21,047 bases of DNA from JACRAR01 sp041674385 (GCA_041674385.1 JBAYVU010000053.1:1-21047), one strand, 5' to 3'; counted from the first letter of the stretch, positions 1 to 7,127 are shown. Notes: generated by a model from the sequence alone, not told the origin. Program-made: numbers and translations.

Positions 1-2
1 AA

Positions 3-21
3 TGAAACAGCCTGAAACAGC
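3..21. repeat. Tandem 9-bp direct repeat at the element edge
   Basis: The 9-mer TGAAACAGC occurs twice (3-11 and 13-21) with one base between, immediately before the tRNA-Pro fragment. Directly repeated short motifs beside an att core are typical of integrase arm-binding sites, but two copies alone could also be chance. The window starts here, so further copies upstream cannot be seen. Confidence 0.5.
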
Positions 22-32
22 GGCGTAGCCTT

Positions 33-77
33 ATGGGGTGCAAGGGGTCGAGTGTTCGAATCACTCCGTCCCGACCA
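33..77 (+). pseudogene. tRNA-Pro(GGG) 3' fragment, probable att site
   Basis: The segment matches the 3' part of a bacterial tRNA-Pro with anticodon GGG. It has an anticodon loop ATGGGGT, the 3' anticodon strand GCAAG, a short variable loop, a T arm with GAGTG/CACTC pairing around TTCGAAT, an acceptor strand CGTCCCG and the ACCA end. The 32 bases before it should hold the 5' half, but they do not pair with the acceptor or anticodon strands, so this is not a functional tRNA. A 3' tRNA fragment beginning at the anticodon loop is the usual scar at the distal end of an integrated element, the intact tRNA gene lying at the other end. The terminator at 86-121 would be the original one. Identity as tRNA-Pro rests on memory of the family consensus. 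Confidence 0.8.
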
Positions 78-85
78 ATAACAGC

Positions 86-121
86 AAAGCCGTTGGTGAG
101 AATATTCACTAACGGCTTTTT
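86..121 (+). terminator. Rho-independent terminator after tRNA-Pro fragment
   Basis: A perfect 9-bp stem AAAGCCGTT/AACGGCTTT (86-94 and 111-119) encloses a second short pairing GTGA/TCAC, and the 3' arm runs into a T tract. It lies 9 bases after the tRNA CCA end, where a tRNA terminator is expected. Confidence 0.85.
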
Positions 122-220
122 CACTTTCTGGCGCCGTTCCTTCGATGAAATTGCCTGGAAGCAGCTGACTGGCAATCTGATAAGATCGAACGGGTTTTCA
201 GACAGACTAAGGAGCATACT

Positions 221-415
221 GTGAACGAAGAATCTTGCAAGAACTGCAATTTTTGGTTTGCCTTTAAGAACACTGATGACGGTTTTTGTCGGCGATATCC
301 GCCTTTATTAGCGGTGCAACCAGAAGGCGTTCTTACTCTGACCAAAAAGAATTTTGCATATCCTGAAACATCATCGGTAGCTTGGTGCGGAGAATGGAAA
401 GCAAGGGCCGACTGA
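221..415 (+). CDS. Small cysteine-rich protein, possible metal-binding knuckle
   Basis: This 64-residue protein starts at GTG 221, preceded by a strong Shine-Dalgarno AAGGAG (209-214) at 6 bases, which makes it a credible gene despite its size. It carries a CKNC motif at residues 6-9, then CRRYPP around residues 23-28 and a final WCGEW motif near the C-terminus. Four cysteines in this order suggest a small zinc- or iron-binding fold. Similar tiny proteins with CxxC, CRRYPP and WCGE signatures are common as unnamed proteins in phage and bacterial genomes; no function is known to me. It is the only gene between the two tRNA-Pro-like copies, so it is probably cargo of a small or decayed integrated element. 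Monocistronic. Confidence 0.7.
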   Translation: MNEESCKNCNFWFAFKNTDDGFCRRYPPLLAVQPEGVLTLTKKNFAYPETSSVAWCGEWKARAD

Positions 416-609
416 ACTACGGCCTATTAAGTCGTTGGGGTACCGCACACGCTTGGTCGAGTTATGGGCGCAAACTTGCCGAAGCCACCTGGCCGATTTA
501 TCGCTGCGTTAGGCTTTTTACTTATATAATGAATTCGGCCATTGTTTCCTCATTAACTTGCAGTATTGCAAGACATTGATTAATAAAGTTCAACAAATTA
601 TGGAAAGGG
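416..609. other. Intergenic stretch between small ORF and second tRNA-like copy
   Basis: No convincing gene is seen here. A 65-codon open frame at 382-579 overlaps the end of the cysteine-rich gene, lacks a ribosome binding site and has no recognisable composition. The stretch becomes AT-rich after about 520. I see no integrase remnant. Confidence 0.5.
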
Positions 610-647
610 ATGGGGAGCAACGGGCCGAGTATTCGAATCACTCCGTA
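610..647 (+). repeat. Second, diverged tRNA-Pro 3' copy (ancient att)
   Basis: From ATGGGG at 610 to about 646 this stretch matches the tRNA fragment at 33-69 with only four substitutions, including an intact T arm core TTCGAATCACTCCGT. After that the acceptor strand is lost: CCCGACCA in copy 1 corresponds to unrelated ATTTCAACA here. It cannot be a tRNA. It is best read as a second, older att scar, defining a 577-bp repeat-to-repeat interval. Confidence 0.75.
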
Positions 648-664
648 TTTCAACAAGACAAGTG

Positions 665-688
665 AAGCCGCTTTGTGCGGCTTTTTCG
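665..688 (+). terminator. Rho-independent terminator after second tRNA-like copy
   Basis: A stem AAGCCGC (665-671), loop TTTGT and GCGGCTT (677-683) is followed by a T run. It sits about 20 bases after the second tRNA-Pro-like copy, as a tRNA terminator would, and differs in sequence from the terminator at 86-121. So the two tRNA-like copies are not simply one duplicated block. Confidence 0.8.
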
Positions 689-739
689 TTTATTGGGTTT
701 TCTACTCGATTATTTTTGGCAATTGAAAGGAACGAAAAC

Positions 740-1633
740 ATGTTACCCAAATCACATATTTTGTTGGCTACTGCAGCCTCCGTCCTGTTTGTGAGCGCAT
801 GCAATTTCACCGATGCCACAAGCGGCGCCGGAGCCAACAAGTCTGCCGTTGCGGCTACTGTAAACGGCAACCCCATCAGTACGCACAGCGTCGACATGCT
901 CGCCCAGCAACGCTCTGCTCAGGGGCAACCAGACAGCCCCGAGTCGCGCAAGGCAATTATCGACCATCTGTCAATGCAGCTCCTCATCTCCCAGGAAGCA
1001 GTGAAAAAGGGGCTGGACAAGACGCCTGAGGTGGTGGACCAGATCGATTTGACCAGACAATCCATTCTGGCCAATGCATTCATTCAGGACTACATCAAGA
1101 ACAATCCGGTCAATGACGACATGCTCAAGGCGGAGTACGAGAAAGTCAAGGTCCAGATGTCCGGTAGCGAATACAAAGCAAGCCATATTCTGGTCGAAAA
1201 AGAAGCGGAAGCTAAGGAAATCATCGCCAAGTTGAAAAAGAACCCGAAGGTGTTTGAATCCTTGGCCAAAGCAGAATCCAAAGATCCCGGTTCCAAAGGA
1301 AACGGTGGCGATCTGGGGTGGTTCGACCCTCGCGGTATGGTGCCGGAATTCGGCGCGGCCATTGCCAAGCTGACCAAAGGCAAATTCACTGAAGAACCGG
1401 TCAAGTCCCAATTTGGCTATCACGTGATCTTGCTGCAAGACTCCCGTCCGAAGCAAATTCCGCCTTTGGAGCAAGTCAAACCCATGTTGCAGCAGCAGGT
1501 ACAGCAGCAGAGCCTGAGAAAACTGTTCGACGACCTGAAGGCGAAAGCCAAGATCGACATCGTTGAAGCCAAGGCACCCGTGGCGGCTCCTACGAAAGAC
1601 GCAAAACCCGCCGAACCGGACAAAAAACCCTAA
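740..1633 (+). CDS. PrsA/SurA-like peptidyl-prolyl isomerase, lipoprotein
   Basis: A 297-residue foldase of the parvulin type, expected to assist folding of exported proteins in the periplasm. The start at ATG 740 is preceded by AAAGGA at good spacing and gives a clean lipoprotein signal: a hydrophobic segment and lipobox VSAC, with the acylated Cys at residue 21. An N-terminal SurA/PrsA-like helical region (about residues 35-130) is followed by a single parvulin domain at about 145-240, with the family marks ASHILV, GGDLGWF and FGYHVI. The tail is rich in Ala, Pro and Lys and probably disordered. A longer in-frame start at 662 would add residues ahead of the signal peptide and is rejected. 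In many Betaproteobacteria a gene of this kind follows bolA; here it stands alone next to the tRNA scar while the bolA remnant is 7 kb away. Confidence 0.9.
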   Translation: MLPKSHILLATAASVLFVSACNFTDATSGAGANKSAVAATVNGNPISTHSVDMLAQQRSAQGQPDSPESRKAIIDHLSMQLLISQEAVKKGLDKTPEVVDQIDLTRQSILANAFIQDYIKNNPVNDDMLKAEYEKVKVQMSGSEYKASHILVEKEAEAKEIIAKLKKNPKVFESLAKAESKDPGSKGNGGDLGWFDPRGMVPEFGAAIAKLTKGKFTEEPVKSQFGYHVILLQDSRPKQIPPLEQVKPMLQQQVQQQSLRKLFDDLKAKAKIDIVEAKAPVAAPTKDAKPAEPDKKP

Positions 1634-1661
1634 TCGGGCGGAATCTTCCACACTTCAACCC

Positions 1662-1733
1662 CACTGAGCAGTCGCGAGCTTTCCGTATCCTTCGCTGATG
1701 GATACCCATAAGTAAGCAGAAGACTGCTCAGTG
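1662..1733. repeat. 12-bp inverted repeat with nested hairpin
   Basis: CACTGAGCAGTC (1662-1673) is perfectly complementary to GACTGCTCAGTG (1722-1733). Inside the 48-base loop a second perfect hairpin GTATCC/GGATAC (1685-1690 and 1700-1705) is nested. It lies between the convergent ends of the foldase gene and the DUF3301 gene and overlaps the last codons of the latter. It may serve as a bidirectional transcript end, although no T tract follows. Confidence 0.7.
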
Positions 1734-2060
1734 CAAGGTTCTCTCGCCCGGCACTAAGCGCAAGCCGATATTGATGACCAAGATTCGATACCCGAGAATC
1801 ACAACACTGCCTTTGCGCCTGTTGTTGCCTGTATCGCTATATTCAAACTCGTAGACTCGCCTCAGTTTCAGCCCTCCTTCTGCATCGCGGTCAGGTTTCA
1901 GGCTAACGATAACCACCGTATCATCAAGCAGCAATAAACCTTCTGTTTCGCAAGCCCTGCGGGTTGCCGCAATGGCTGCGTCTCGCGTTTTCAGACTGTC
2001 AAACCAGAACCAAGCGAAACCGCCAAGCAGCATTAGACTGACAAACTCGAAACCGGGCAT
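1728..2060 (-). CDS. DUF3301 family membrane-anchored protein
   Basis: A 110-residue protein of the DUF3301 family found across gamma- and betaproteobacteria; function unknown. Residues 5-20 form an N-terminal membrane segment rich in Leu, Trp and Phe. The family signature of aromatic residues followed by a soluble domain (DSLKTRDAA, ACETEGLLLLDDTV, RRVYEFEYSDTG, RKGSVVILGYRI) is easily seen. The soluble part is likely cytoplasmic. The gene ends inside the inverted repeat at 1662-1733, convergent with the foldase gene, and is first downstream of the DUF3567 gene on the same strand with a 57-base gap. The Shine-Dalgarno is weak. Confidence 0.8.
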   Translation of the reverse strand: MPGFEFVSLMLLGGFAWFWFDSLKTRDAAIAATRRACETEGLLLLDDTVVIVSLKPDRDAEGGLKLRRVYEFEYSDTGNNRRKGSVVILGYRILVINIGLRLVPGERTLH

Positions 2061-2117
2061 AGGGCGGTCTTCTGAAACGACAAGCAGTTGTCAACTTCGT
2101 CCTGGAACTCCGACCGG

Positions 2118-2351
2118 TCAATGCAGACTCACCGGTTGGTCCAGGATGGCTTCATAGGCATCGATGAAGTCCTCGAATTCCTCCTGATTGTGCTCTTTGC
2201 TGAGAAAGCTTCCAAATTCGCTACGCACCCGATCGGCAATTGCTCCGCGGACCAAACACATCCGCCCGCTGCGCTTATTCAAAATCTCAAGCGCGTCATA
2301 ACCCGGATAATCGATCAGGTAAAGCAGCGGGTTGTTGAACAGAACATTCAT
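2118..2351 (-). CDS. DUF3567 family protein
   Basis: This 77-residue protein opens with MNVLFNN and ends with QPVSLH, the start and end pattern of the betaproteobacterial DUF3567 family. The central part includes YEALEI-like and NKRSGR motifs and an acidic helix before the end. Function unknown. The start at 2351 has GGAG seven bases upstream, and that Shine-Dalgarno lies within a small palindrome CGGAGaCTCCG. The gene is a lineage marker more than a functional clue. It lies between DUF3301 and rarD on the same strand. Confidence 0.85.
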   Translation of the reverse strand: MNVLFNNPLLYLIDYPGYDALEILNKRSGRMCLVRGAIADRVRSEFGSFLSKEHNQEEFEDFIDAYEAILDQPVSLH

Positions 2352-2420
2352 GCGGAGTCTCCGTGTACTGTGTAGCCTGCATTCTTTAAATGTGGGCTAT
2401 GCGGCCAAGTTCAAGTCCTG

Positions 2421-3320
2421 TCATGTTTTCATGGGTGAGGCAACACGAACCGCATTGCCAGGTCGGGATAGAAATCCTTCGAGTGCGAAAATCAATAAGG
2501 CAAGCCAGACCATACCGAATCCGATGAACTTGTCCGACGTGAATGGCTCGCCATAAATCAGCACACCGATCAGGAATTGCAGTGTCGGGCCAATGTATTG
2601 CAGCAGGCCCAGCAGCGCCAGCGGAATGCCTTGCGCCGCAGAAGCAAACAGCAGCAGTGGAATGGCTGTCACCAGCCCGCAACCGATCAATAGAACATCA
2701 ACAAACATGCCGATATGCAGGAAGGCACCTTGTGAACCGATCTCTGAATAAACAAGGTATGCCAAGCCCGGCAGCAGCAGGATGCCAGTCTCCAGCGTCA
2801 AGCCATGGAGCGCGCCGAGTTGTGAGGTCTTCTTGATCAAGCCGTAGAGAGCGAAGGTAATGGCCAGCGCCAGAGCTATCCATGGCAGGGAGCCATGGAT
2901 GAAGGTCAGGAAAAGCACACCGCCCGCCGCGAGTCCTACGGCCACCCACTGCCAGCGGCGCAATTTTTCACGCAACAGCACTACGCCGAACAGCACACTG
3001 ATCAGCGGGTTGATGAAATACCCCAGGCTGGCTTCGACGATGAAATTCGAGTTGACTGCCCAGACATAGATCAGCCAATTGACACCGAGCAGGATAGCCG
3101 CCGCCAAGTAAGCGAAAACCACCCTCAGTTGCAGTGCCTTTGCCCGAAAATCCAGCCACTGCCGCGTCACCAGAAGAAAGACACAGAGCATCAGGCAGGA
3201 CCAAACGATCCGATGGCCGACGATTTCGAGCGCCGGCACTTGGCTGAGCCACTTCAGGTATATCGGGAGAAACCCCCAGATCGTATAAGCGCCAAGAGCG
3301 TGCCATATCCCTCGGTTCAT
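2421..3320 (-). CDS. rarD: RarD, EamA-family permease
   Basis: A 299-residue inner-membrane protein of the drug/metabolite transporter superfamily (EamA fold, ten predicted helices in two repeats). RarD hallmarks include the opening GIWHALGAYTIWGFLPIY, the HRIVWS motif around residue 36, and NWLIYVWAVN near residue 100. The second half shows LLQYIGPTLQFLIGV and a C-terminal FGMVWLALLIF. Its substrate is not established in the family (linked by name to chloramphenicol resistance). The start at 3320 has AAGG eight bases upstream. It is the second gene of a minus-strand run after the cyclic-nucleotide-binding gene, with an 88-base gap. Confidence 0.93.
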   Translation of the reverse strand: MNRGIWHALGAYTIWGFLPIYLKWLSQVPALEIVGHRIVWSCLMLCVFLLVTRQWLDFRAKALQLRVVFAYLAAAILLGVNWLIYVWAVNSNFIVEASLGYFINPLISVLFGVVLLREKLRRWQWVAVGLAAGGVLFLTFIHGSLPWIALALAITFALYGLIKKTSQLGALHGLTLETGILLLPGLAYLVYSEIGSQGAFLHIGMFVDVLLIGCGLVTAIPLLLFASAAQGIPLALLGLLQYIGPTLQFLIGVLIYGEPFTSDKFIGFGMVWLALLIFALEGFLSRPGNAVRVASPMKT

Positions 3321-3408
3321 CGGTCTGCCTTGATGAATAGCCCCTTCAGTTTAAGGCTTCAAGCTGCTGGCCACTGGAAGACGCTGAAATCCTGCCGCAA
3401 CAGGGTTT

Positions 3409-3879
3409 TCATCCATTTTCAGCAGAATCGCCGAGGAAATCGGCCATCATTCCCGAAGTCCTGCGCAAACGTCTGGACAAAATCTGCGCCAAACAGAACA
3501 TGAAGCGATAGGCCAGCAAGGGATATTCAGCTGCCAAGCGCCTGAGTCCATCCTGGTTGAACGACAAATATTCGCAATCGCTATCGACAACGCAGGTGGC
3601 GGATCTTCTCTCGCGGTCAAGCAATGCCATTTCACCCACGATGCGACCTCTCCCCTCACAAGACAGCAATTGCTGACCATTCTCCCCGCCTTTGAGTATG
3701 GATATGCTCCCCCGCGTCAGGATGAGCATGAAGTTCCCCGGATCTCCCTCGTGAAAGATGATTTCCCCCTTCTTGGCTGACTGAGGCATCATGTAGCGGC
3801 CGACAACGCCAAGCTCAGGATAGGAAAAATCCACAAAAAGATTCAAGCCATCAAGAAGATCGGCAATACTATTCGCCAT
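3409..3879 (-). CDS. Stand-alone cyclic nucleotide-binding domain protein
   Basis: A 156-residue protein consisting almost entirely of one CRP-type cyclic-nucleotide-binding (CAP_ED) fold. Residues about 30-125 contain GEIIFHEGDPG and the phosphate-binding cassette GEMALLDRERRSATC, in which the Glu and Arg that contact the ribose and phosphate in CRP-like proteins are present. A helical tail follows (RFMFCLAQILSRRLRR). There is no DNA-binding helix-turn-helix, so it cannot act as a CRP-type regulator by itself. ATG 3879 is preferred because AAAGGGTGA sits about 8 bases upstream; a GTG at 3891 overlaps that Shine-Dalgarno. It likely senses cAMP or cyclic di-GMP and works through a partner, which is not evident here. 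Confidence 0.85.
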   Translation of the reverse strand: MANSIADLLDGLNLFVDFSYPELGVVGRYMMPQSAKKGEIIFHEGDPGNFMLILTRGSISILKGGENGQQLLSCEGRGRIVGEMALLDRERRSATCVVDSDCEYLSFNQDGLRRLAAEYPLLAYRFMFCLAQILSRRLRRTSGMMADFLGDSAENG

Positions 3880-4033
3880 CGTTACATTCACCCTTTCAAC
3901 AATGCGACATCAGCGCGCGTTTAGTCATGAATAACCCAAATATCGCGCCCCAACTCATAGGAAGCTTCAGATGTTACCAATTTATTTTCGTCAGAGCTTG
4001 AATTTATGAAATTAATTCCAGGTCAATTGCACC

Positions 4034-4042
4034 TGTTAAAAT
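4034..4042 (+). promoter_or_regulatory. Candidate extended -10 promoter for DUF2863 gene
   Basis: TGTTAAAAT fits an extended -10 (TG, one base, TAAAAT) 28 bases before the ATG at 4070. The -35 region is poor (TTCCAG). It lies in the AT-rich divergent spacer between the cyclic-nucleotide-binding gene and the DUF2863 gene. Sequence match only. Confidence 0.35.
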
Positions 4043-4069
4043 GCACAATTGATTAAAGTCCACGCCGCC

Positions 4070-5272
4070 ATGAAACGTTCTCGCATCGCTCGTCGCGTGA
4101 AACAAACCCCTGACACCGAGCAATTGATACGCCTCGCAGCAGGACTCGGCCTATCCGGAAGCCGTATCGAAGATGCCTTCTGGGAAGTCCGCCTCGGTAC
4201 ATTGATCGACCGCCTGCTGGAAGATGGCGATGAAGCCGCGCTGAATACCGCGCTGGACCAATTGTATGAGGACAAGGATCGCGCCTACGACGCATTGTCC
4301 TATCTAATCGAGGCACGTTGTGAAAGCCGCAATTACCCGACCAAGCCCGGAGAGGGCAGCGAAAACAATGCCAACAAAGAAATTGACTTGCTTCTGTTCG
4401 TTGCGCCAATTCTGGCCTGGTCGCGCTTCAGCATTCCTGCAGGCACCATTCCCGAACCCCAACTAGCCAATGCCCGGGTCCAGCTGCAGGCACATGTCTT
4501 CGCCGAAGATGTGCGCATCGGCCTGGCCGATTTTCTGTTCAGTCCGGATCAGCTTCCGCAAAGTTATTGCGACACCGCAGCGCTTACCGAGCGACTCACC
4601 AAGTCCGCGTTGCATAGCCGTGACGCGCATCTCGACCCGGGGCAGATGCCGGAAACGATCAGTTTCCTCTCGGACACACGTTATCTGCTAGGTGTCGCAG
4701 CCGTGCCGCGTGGCGCAGCGCTGTTTCGCTGGCAGAAGGAAGACAGCGGACGCAGCGAAGTGCTCAAACAATGGCGCAGCCAAGGTGGCGAAGCACTTCG
4801 CCCGCTGCTGCCCGGTTGTGCCAGTGAACTGCTGCTGCCGCAAGCCTACCACGCAGGCTGCCGCGATGCCGACCGCCTTTCGCGTCCCTACTCGTTGCGT
4901 GCCTCGGTAGCCTATCTCAGTACCACACTCAACCTCACTGCCGCCGGACTACGTGCCGTGATCGCCCCCTTCTATGATCAGCGCATGGAAGAATACCGGA
5001 TCGGCTTCACCCTCCGGAACGCCAATGAAGTAATACATGGGGTGGTCTGGCCGCTACTCGATGCCGAGGACGATGTCGCCGACATGGCCGCACAGATCGA
5101 GTCGGTTCTGCGCGATATCGATGTCGGTGAGGTCGCTGTCCTGGATCATCGCCTGACGATGGAATATTGTGACGACTGCGGCGCCCCGCTCTACCCCAAT
5201 CCGGAAGGCGAACCGGTACACGCCGAACTGCCCGAGGAACAAGCCGACGCAGTACCTCGACACTTGCACTAG
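4070..5272 (+). CDS. DUF2863 family protein
   Basis: A 400-residue soluble protein that fits the betaproteobacterial DUF2863 family: a basic N-terminus (MKRSRIARRVKQ), then LAAGLGLSGSRIEDAFWE near residues 25-42, a long middle region, and a C-terminal part with MEYCDDCGAPLYPNPEGE. The CDDCGAPLYP motif looks like half of a zinc knuckle. Function is unknown in the family. ATG 4070 is chosen; an in-frame TTG at 4049 adds only seven residues and neither has a strong ribosome binding site. It is convergent with dadA, with 48 bases between stops filled by a GC-rich inverted repeat. Confidence 0.8.
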   Translation: MKRSRIARRVKQTPDTEQLIRLAAGLGLSGSRIEDAFWEVRLGTLIDRLLEDGDEAALNTALDQLYEDKDRAYDALSYLIEARCESRNYPTKPGEGSENNANKEIDLLLFVAPILAWSRFSIPAGTIPEPQLANARVQLQAHVFAEDVRIGLADFLFSPDQLPQSYCDTAALTERLTKSALHSRDAHLDPGQMPETISFLSDTRYLLGVAAVPRGAALFRWQKEDSGRSEVLKQWRSQGGEALRPLLPGCASELLLPQAYHAGCRDADRLSRPYSLRASVAYLSTTLNLTAAGLRAVIAPFYDQRMEEYRIGFTLRNANEVIHGVVWPLLDAEDDVADMAAQIESVLRDIDVGEVAVLDHRLTMEYCDDCGAPLYPNPEGEPVHAELPEEQADAVPRHLH

Positions 5273-5304
5273 TGCCCTAAACCCGGATTCGGGCACCTGT
5301 GCCC
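5272..5304. terminator. GC-rich inverted repeat between convergent genes
   Basis: GTGCCC (5272-5277) pairs with GGGCAC (5291-5296), which can alternatively pair with GTGCCC at 5299-5304; an internal CCCG/CGGG pairing is also possible. It lies exactly between the stop codons of the DUF2863 gene and dadA. It may end transcripts from both sides, but T tracts are weak. Confidence 0.4.
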
Positions 5305-5320
5305 GCCTTTGATTCCCGCA

Positions 5321-6571
5321 TTAACCACAAGGAACATATTCCGCTGCACCGATCTCAGGCTCTCTTCCTGAAACCAGATCGGCAAGCAAACGCCCCGAGC
5401 CGCAAGCCATGGTCCAGCCGAGCGTACCGTGACCGGTATTCAGATACAGATTGGCGAAACGTGTGGCACCGATCAAAGGCACATTGTTTGGCGTCACCGG
5501 ACGCAGGCCGGCCCAGAACTCAACTTGATCGCTTTCTCCGGCATTCGGAAACAAACTCAAGGCACGCTTTAGCAAAGCCTGGCAGCGCACAGAATTAAGC
5601 GAGGTGTCGTATCCGGCGAATTCCGCCGTGCCAGCCACGCGCAGGCGATTTCCGAGTCGCGAGAACACCAGTTTGTGTTGGTCGTCGATCAGGCTGACTG
5701 TCGGCGCTATGCTTTTGGCATCAAGCGGCAACGTCGCCGAATAGCCTTTTCCCGGCAACAACGCCAGGCTGATACCGAGCGGACGCAACAGCAACGGCGT
5801 GTAGCTACCCAGCGCCACGACGTAGGCATCAGCCCTCAAGACTTCGCCACCATGAAGACGCACGCCGTCGATCCGGCCGTGTTTCTGCAGCAATCCCTCG
5901 ATCGGCAGGTTATAACGAAAGCTCACCCCGCGTTGTGCACAGAGCAAGGCCAGCGCCTGGGTAAACTTGCAGGCGTCGCCGGATTCATCGCCGGCAGTGA
6001 AGGTCCCACCGACCAACTCGAGCGTGCATTGCGCCAATGCCGGCTCAAGCTGACGGCATTCCGCAGCGCTTCTGACCAAGCGTTCGCAGCCATGTTCACG
6101 CATCAGCGCCGCCTGCCGAATGGCATGATCGAATTCCCGCTCATCAAAATAGAGATGCAGGATGCCGCGCTCCAGGTGATCGTAGGCTATCCCGCTAGCC
6201 TGCCGCAGCGACTGCAAACTGGCACGGCTATACAAGGCGAGACGCAGGATGGCGGCGATGTTGGCACGGGTTTTAGCCGGAGTGCATTCGCGCAGAAAAC
6301 GCAGCCCCCATAGCCACTGCCGCAGGTCGGCGCGCCAACGCCAAAGCAGTGGCGCATCTTCGCGGCCGAGCCATTCGAGTACTTTCAACGGCGCAGCGGG
6401 ATTGGCCCAAGGCTCGGCATGGCTCACGGAAATCTGGCCACCGTTGGCAAAACTGGTCTCCTGCGCCGCGGCCGGCTGGCGATCAATGACAATCACCTCA
6501 TGGCCGGCCTCGGCCAAGTACCACGCCGAAGCGACTCCAACGACACCCGCGCCCAGTACCACCACCCGCAT
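5321..6571 (-). CDS. dadA: D-amino acid dehydrogenase (DadA-like FAD protein)
   Basis: A 416-residue FAD-dependent oxidoreductase of the DAO/DadA family, which oxidatively deaminates D-amino acids to 2-oxo acids and passes electrons to the respiratory chain at the inner membrane. The N-terminus shows the FAD-binding Rossmann motif GAGVVG followed by an acidic-ended second strand (VIVID). Other DadA marks are ETSFANGGQISVSHAEPWA near residues 39-57, the FTAGDESGDACKF region, and the C-terminal TGHGTLGWTMACGSG. The start at 6571 is set by the FAD motif; the open frame extends much further upstream, but that part overlaps msrB on the other strand and is not plausible coding sequence. No alanine racemase gene (dadX) is adjacent. 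Confidence 0.9.
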   Translation of the reverse strand: MRVVVLGAGVVGVASAWYLAEAGHEVIVIDRQPAAAQETSFANGGQISVSHAEPWANPAAPLKVLEWLGREDAPLLWRWRADLRQWLWGLRFLRECTPAKTRANIAAILRLALYSRASLQSLRQASGIAYDHLERGILHLYFDEREFDHAIRQAALMREHGCERLVRSAAECRQLEPALAQCTLELVGGTFTAGDESGDACKFTQALALLCAQRGVSFRYNLPIEGLLQKHGRIDGVRLHGGEVLRADAYVVALGSYTPLLLRPLGISLALLPGKGYSATLPLDAKSIAPTVSLIDDQHKLVFSRLGNRLRVAGTAEFAGYDTSLNSVRCQALLKRALSLFPNAGESDQVEFWAGLRPVTPNNVPLIGATRFANLYLNTGHGTLGWTMACGSGRLLADLVSGREPEIGAAEYVPCG

Positions 6572-6629
6572 CAGCCGTCCCGGCCTTTCTGGACAGTGCG
6601 CCGATGGAACTTGTTGCAGCCTCCGTGCT

Positions 6630-6665
6630 CCGAGATAATGCCCATATGTCCAATTATACTGGCAG
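6630..6665. promoter_or_regulatory. Divergent promoter region for dadA and msrB
   Basis: The 108-base spacer between the divergent starts of dadA and msrB contains overlapping -10-like hexamers: TATACT on the plus strand (6655-6660) and TATAAT on the minus strand (6653-6658). The -35 elements are weak on both sides. Shared -10 sequence would link the two promoters sterically. Confidence 0.35.
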
Positions 6666-6679
6666 CCTCGGAGAAACCG

Positions 6680-7120
6680 ATGAAACCAAAAATAATCAAC
6701 ACCGACAGCGAGTGGCGCAGCCAACTCACGCCGCAGCAATATCAGATCACTAGGGAGAAAGGCACCGAGCCCGCCTTCAGCGGCGAATATTGGGACTCCC
6801 ATGAGCCGGGCGTATACCATTGTGTCTGCTGTGGTATCCCGCTGTTCGACGCGGGAGAAAAATTCGATTCCGGATGTGGCTGGCCGAGTTTCAGCGCACC
6901 ACGGGATACCGCCTGCATTGCCGTAGCCAGGGATACCAGCCATGGCATGCGCCGCGTCGAAGTGCTATGCAGCCAGTGCAATGCGCATCTTGGCCATGTC
7001 TTCCAGGATGGTCCGCCTCCAACCAGATTGCGTTACTGCATCAACTCCGCCGCGCTGAAACTGCTACCCCAAACTCAGGAACGGACACTGGAAAAAAACC
7101 AGCCACCCCAGCCGGTATAA
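6680..7120 (+). CDS. msrB: Peptide-methionine (R)-S-oxide reductase MsrB
   Basis: A 146-residue MsrB, which reduces the R-diastereomer of methionine sulfoxide in proteins using thioredoxin. Both zinc-binding CxxC pairs are present (Cys48/Cys51 and Cys97/Cys100). The substrate-site motif GCGWPSF is at residues 65-71, and the catalytic Cys is in RYCINSAAL (Cys120). The start ATG 6680 has GGAG six bases upstream. The last 15 or so residues (after LKLLP) are an extra polar tail. It leads the run msrB-yciB-yciI, with 7 bases to yciB, so these are probably co-transcribed. Confidence 0.95.
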   Translation: MKPKIINTDSEWRSQLTPQQYQITREKGTEPAFSGEYWDSHEPGVYHCVCCGIPLFDAGEKFDSGCGWPSFSAPRDTACIAVARDTSHGMRRVEVLCSQCNAHLGHVFQDGPPPTRLRYCINSAALKLLPQTQERTLEKNQPPQPV

Positions 7121-7127
7121 TCGCCCG

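Noticed and set aside
1..77. Complete tRNA gene or tmRNA 3' end at the left edge
   Set aside because: The length would just fit a tRNA, but bases 1-32 do not pair with the acceptor, D or anticodon strands of the 3' part. A tmRNA 3' end has a different acceptor sequence.
382..579. 65-codon plus-strand frame after the cysteine-rich gene
   Set aside because: It overlaps the preceding gene out of frame, has no ribosome binding site and no recognisable family.
971..1651. 226-codon minus-strand frame opposite the foldase gene
   Set aside because: It is antisense to a clear parvulin lipoprotein and its composition is that of a complementary-strand shadow.
6572..6943. N-terminal extension of the DadA frame
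   Set aside because: The frame is open but runs antisense through msrB; the FAD-binding motif begins at the start at 6571, where family members begin.
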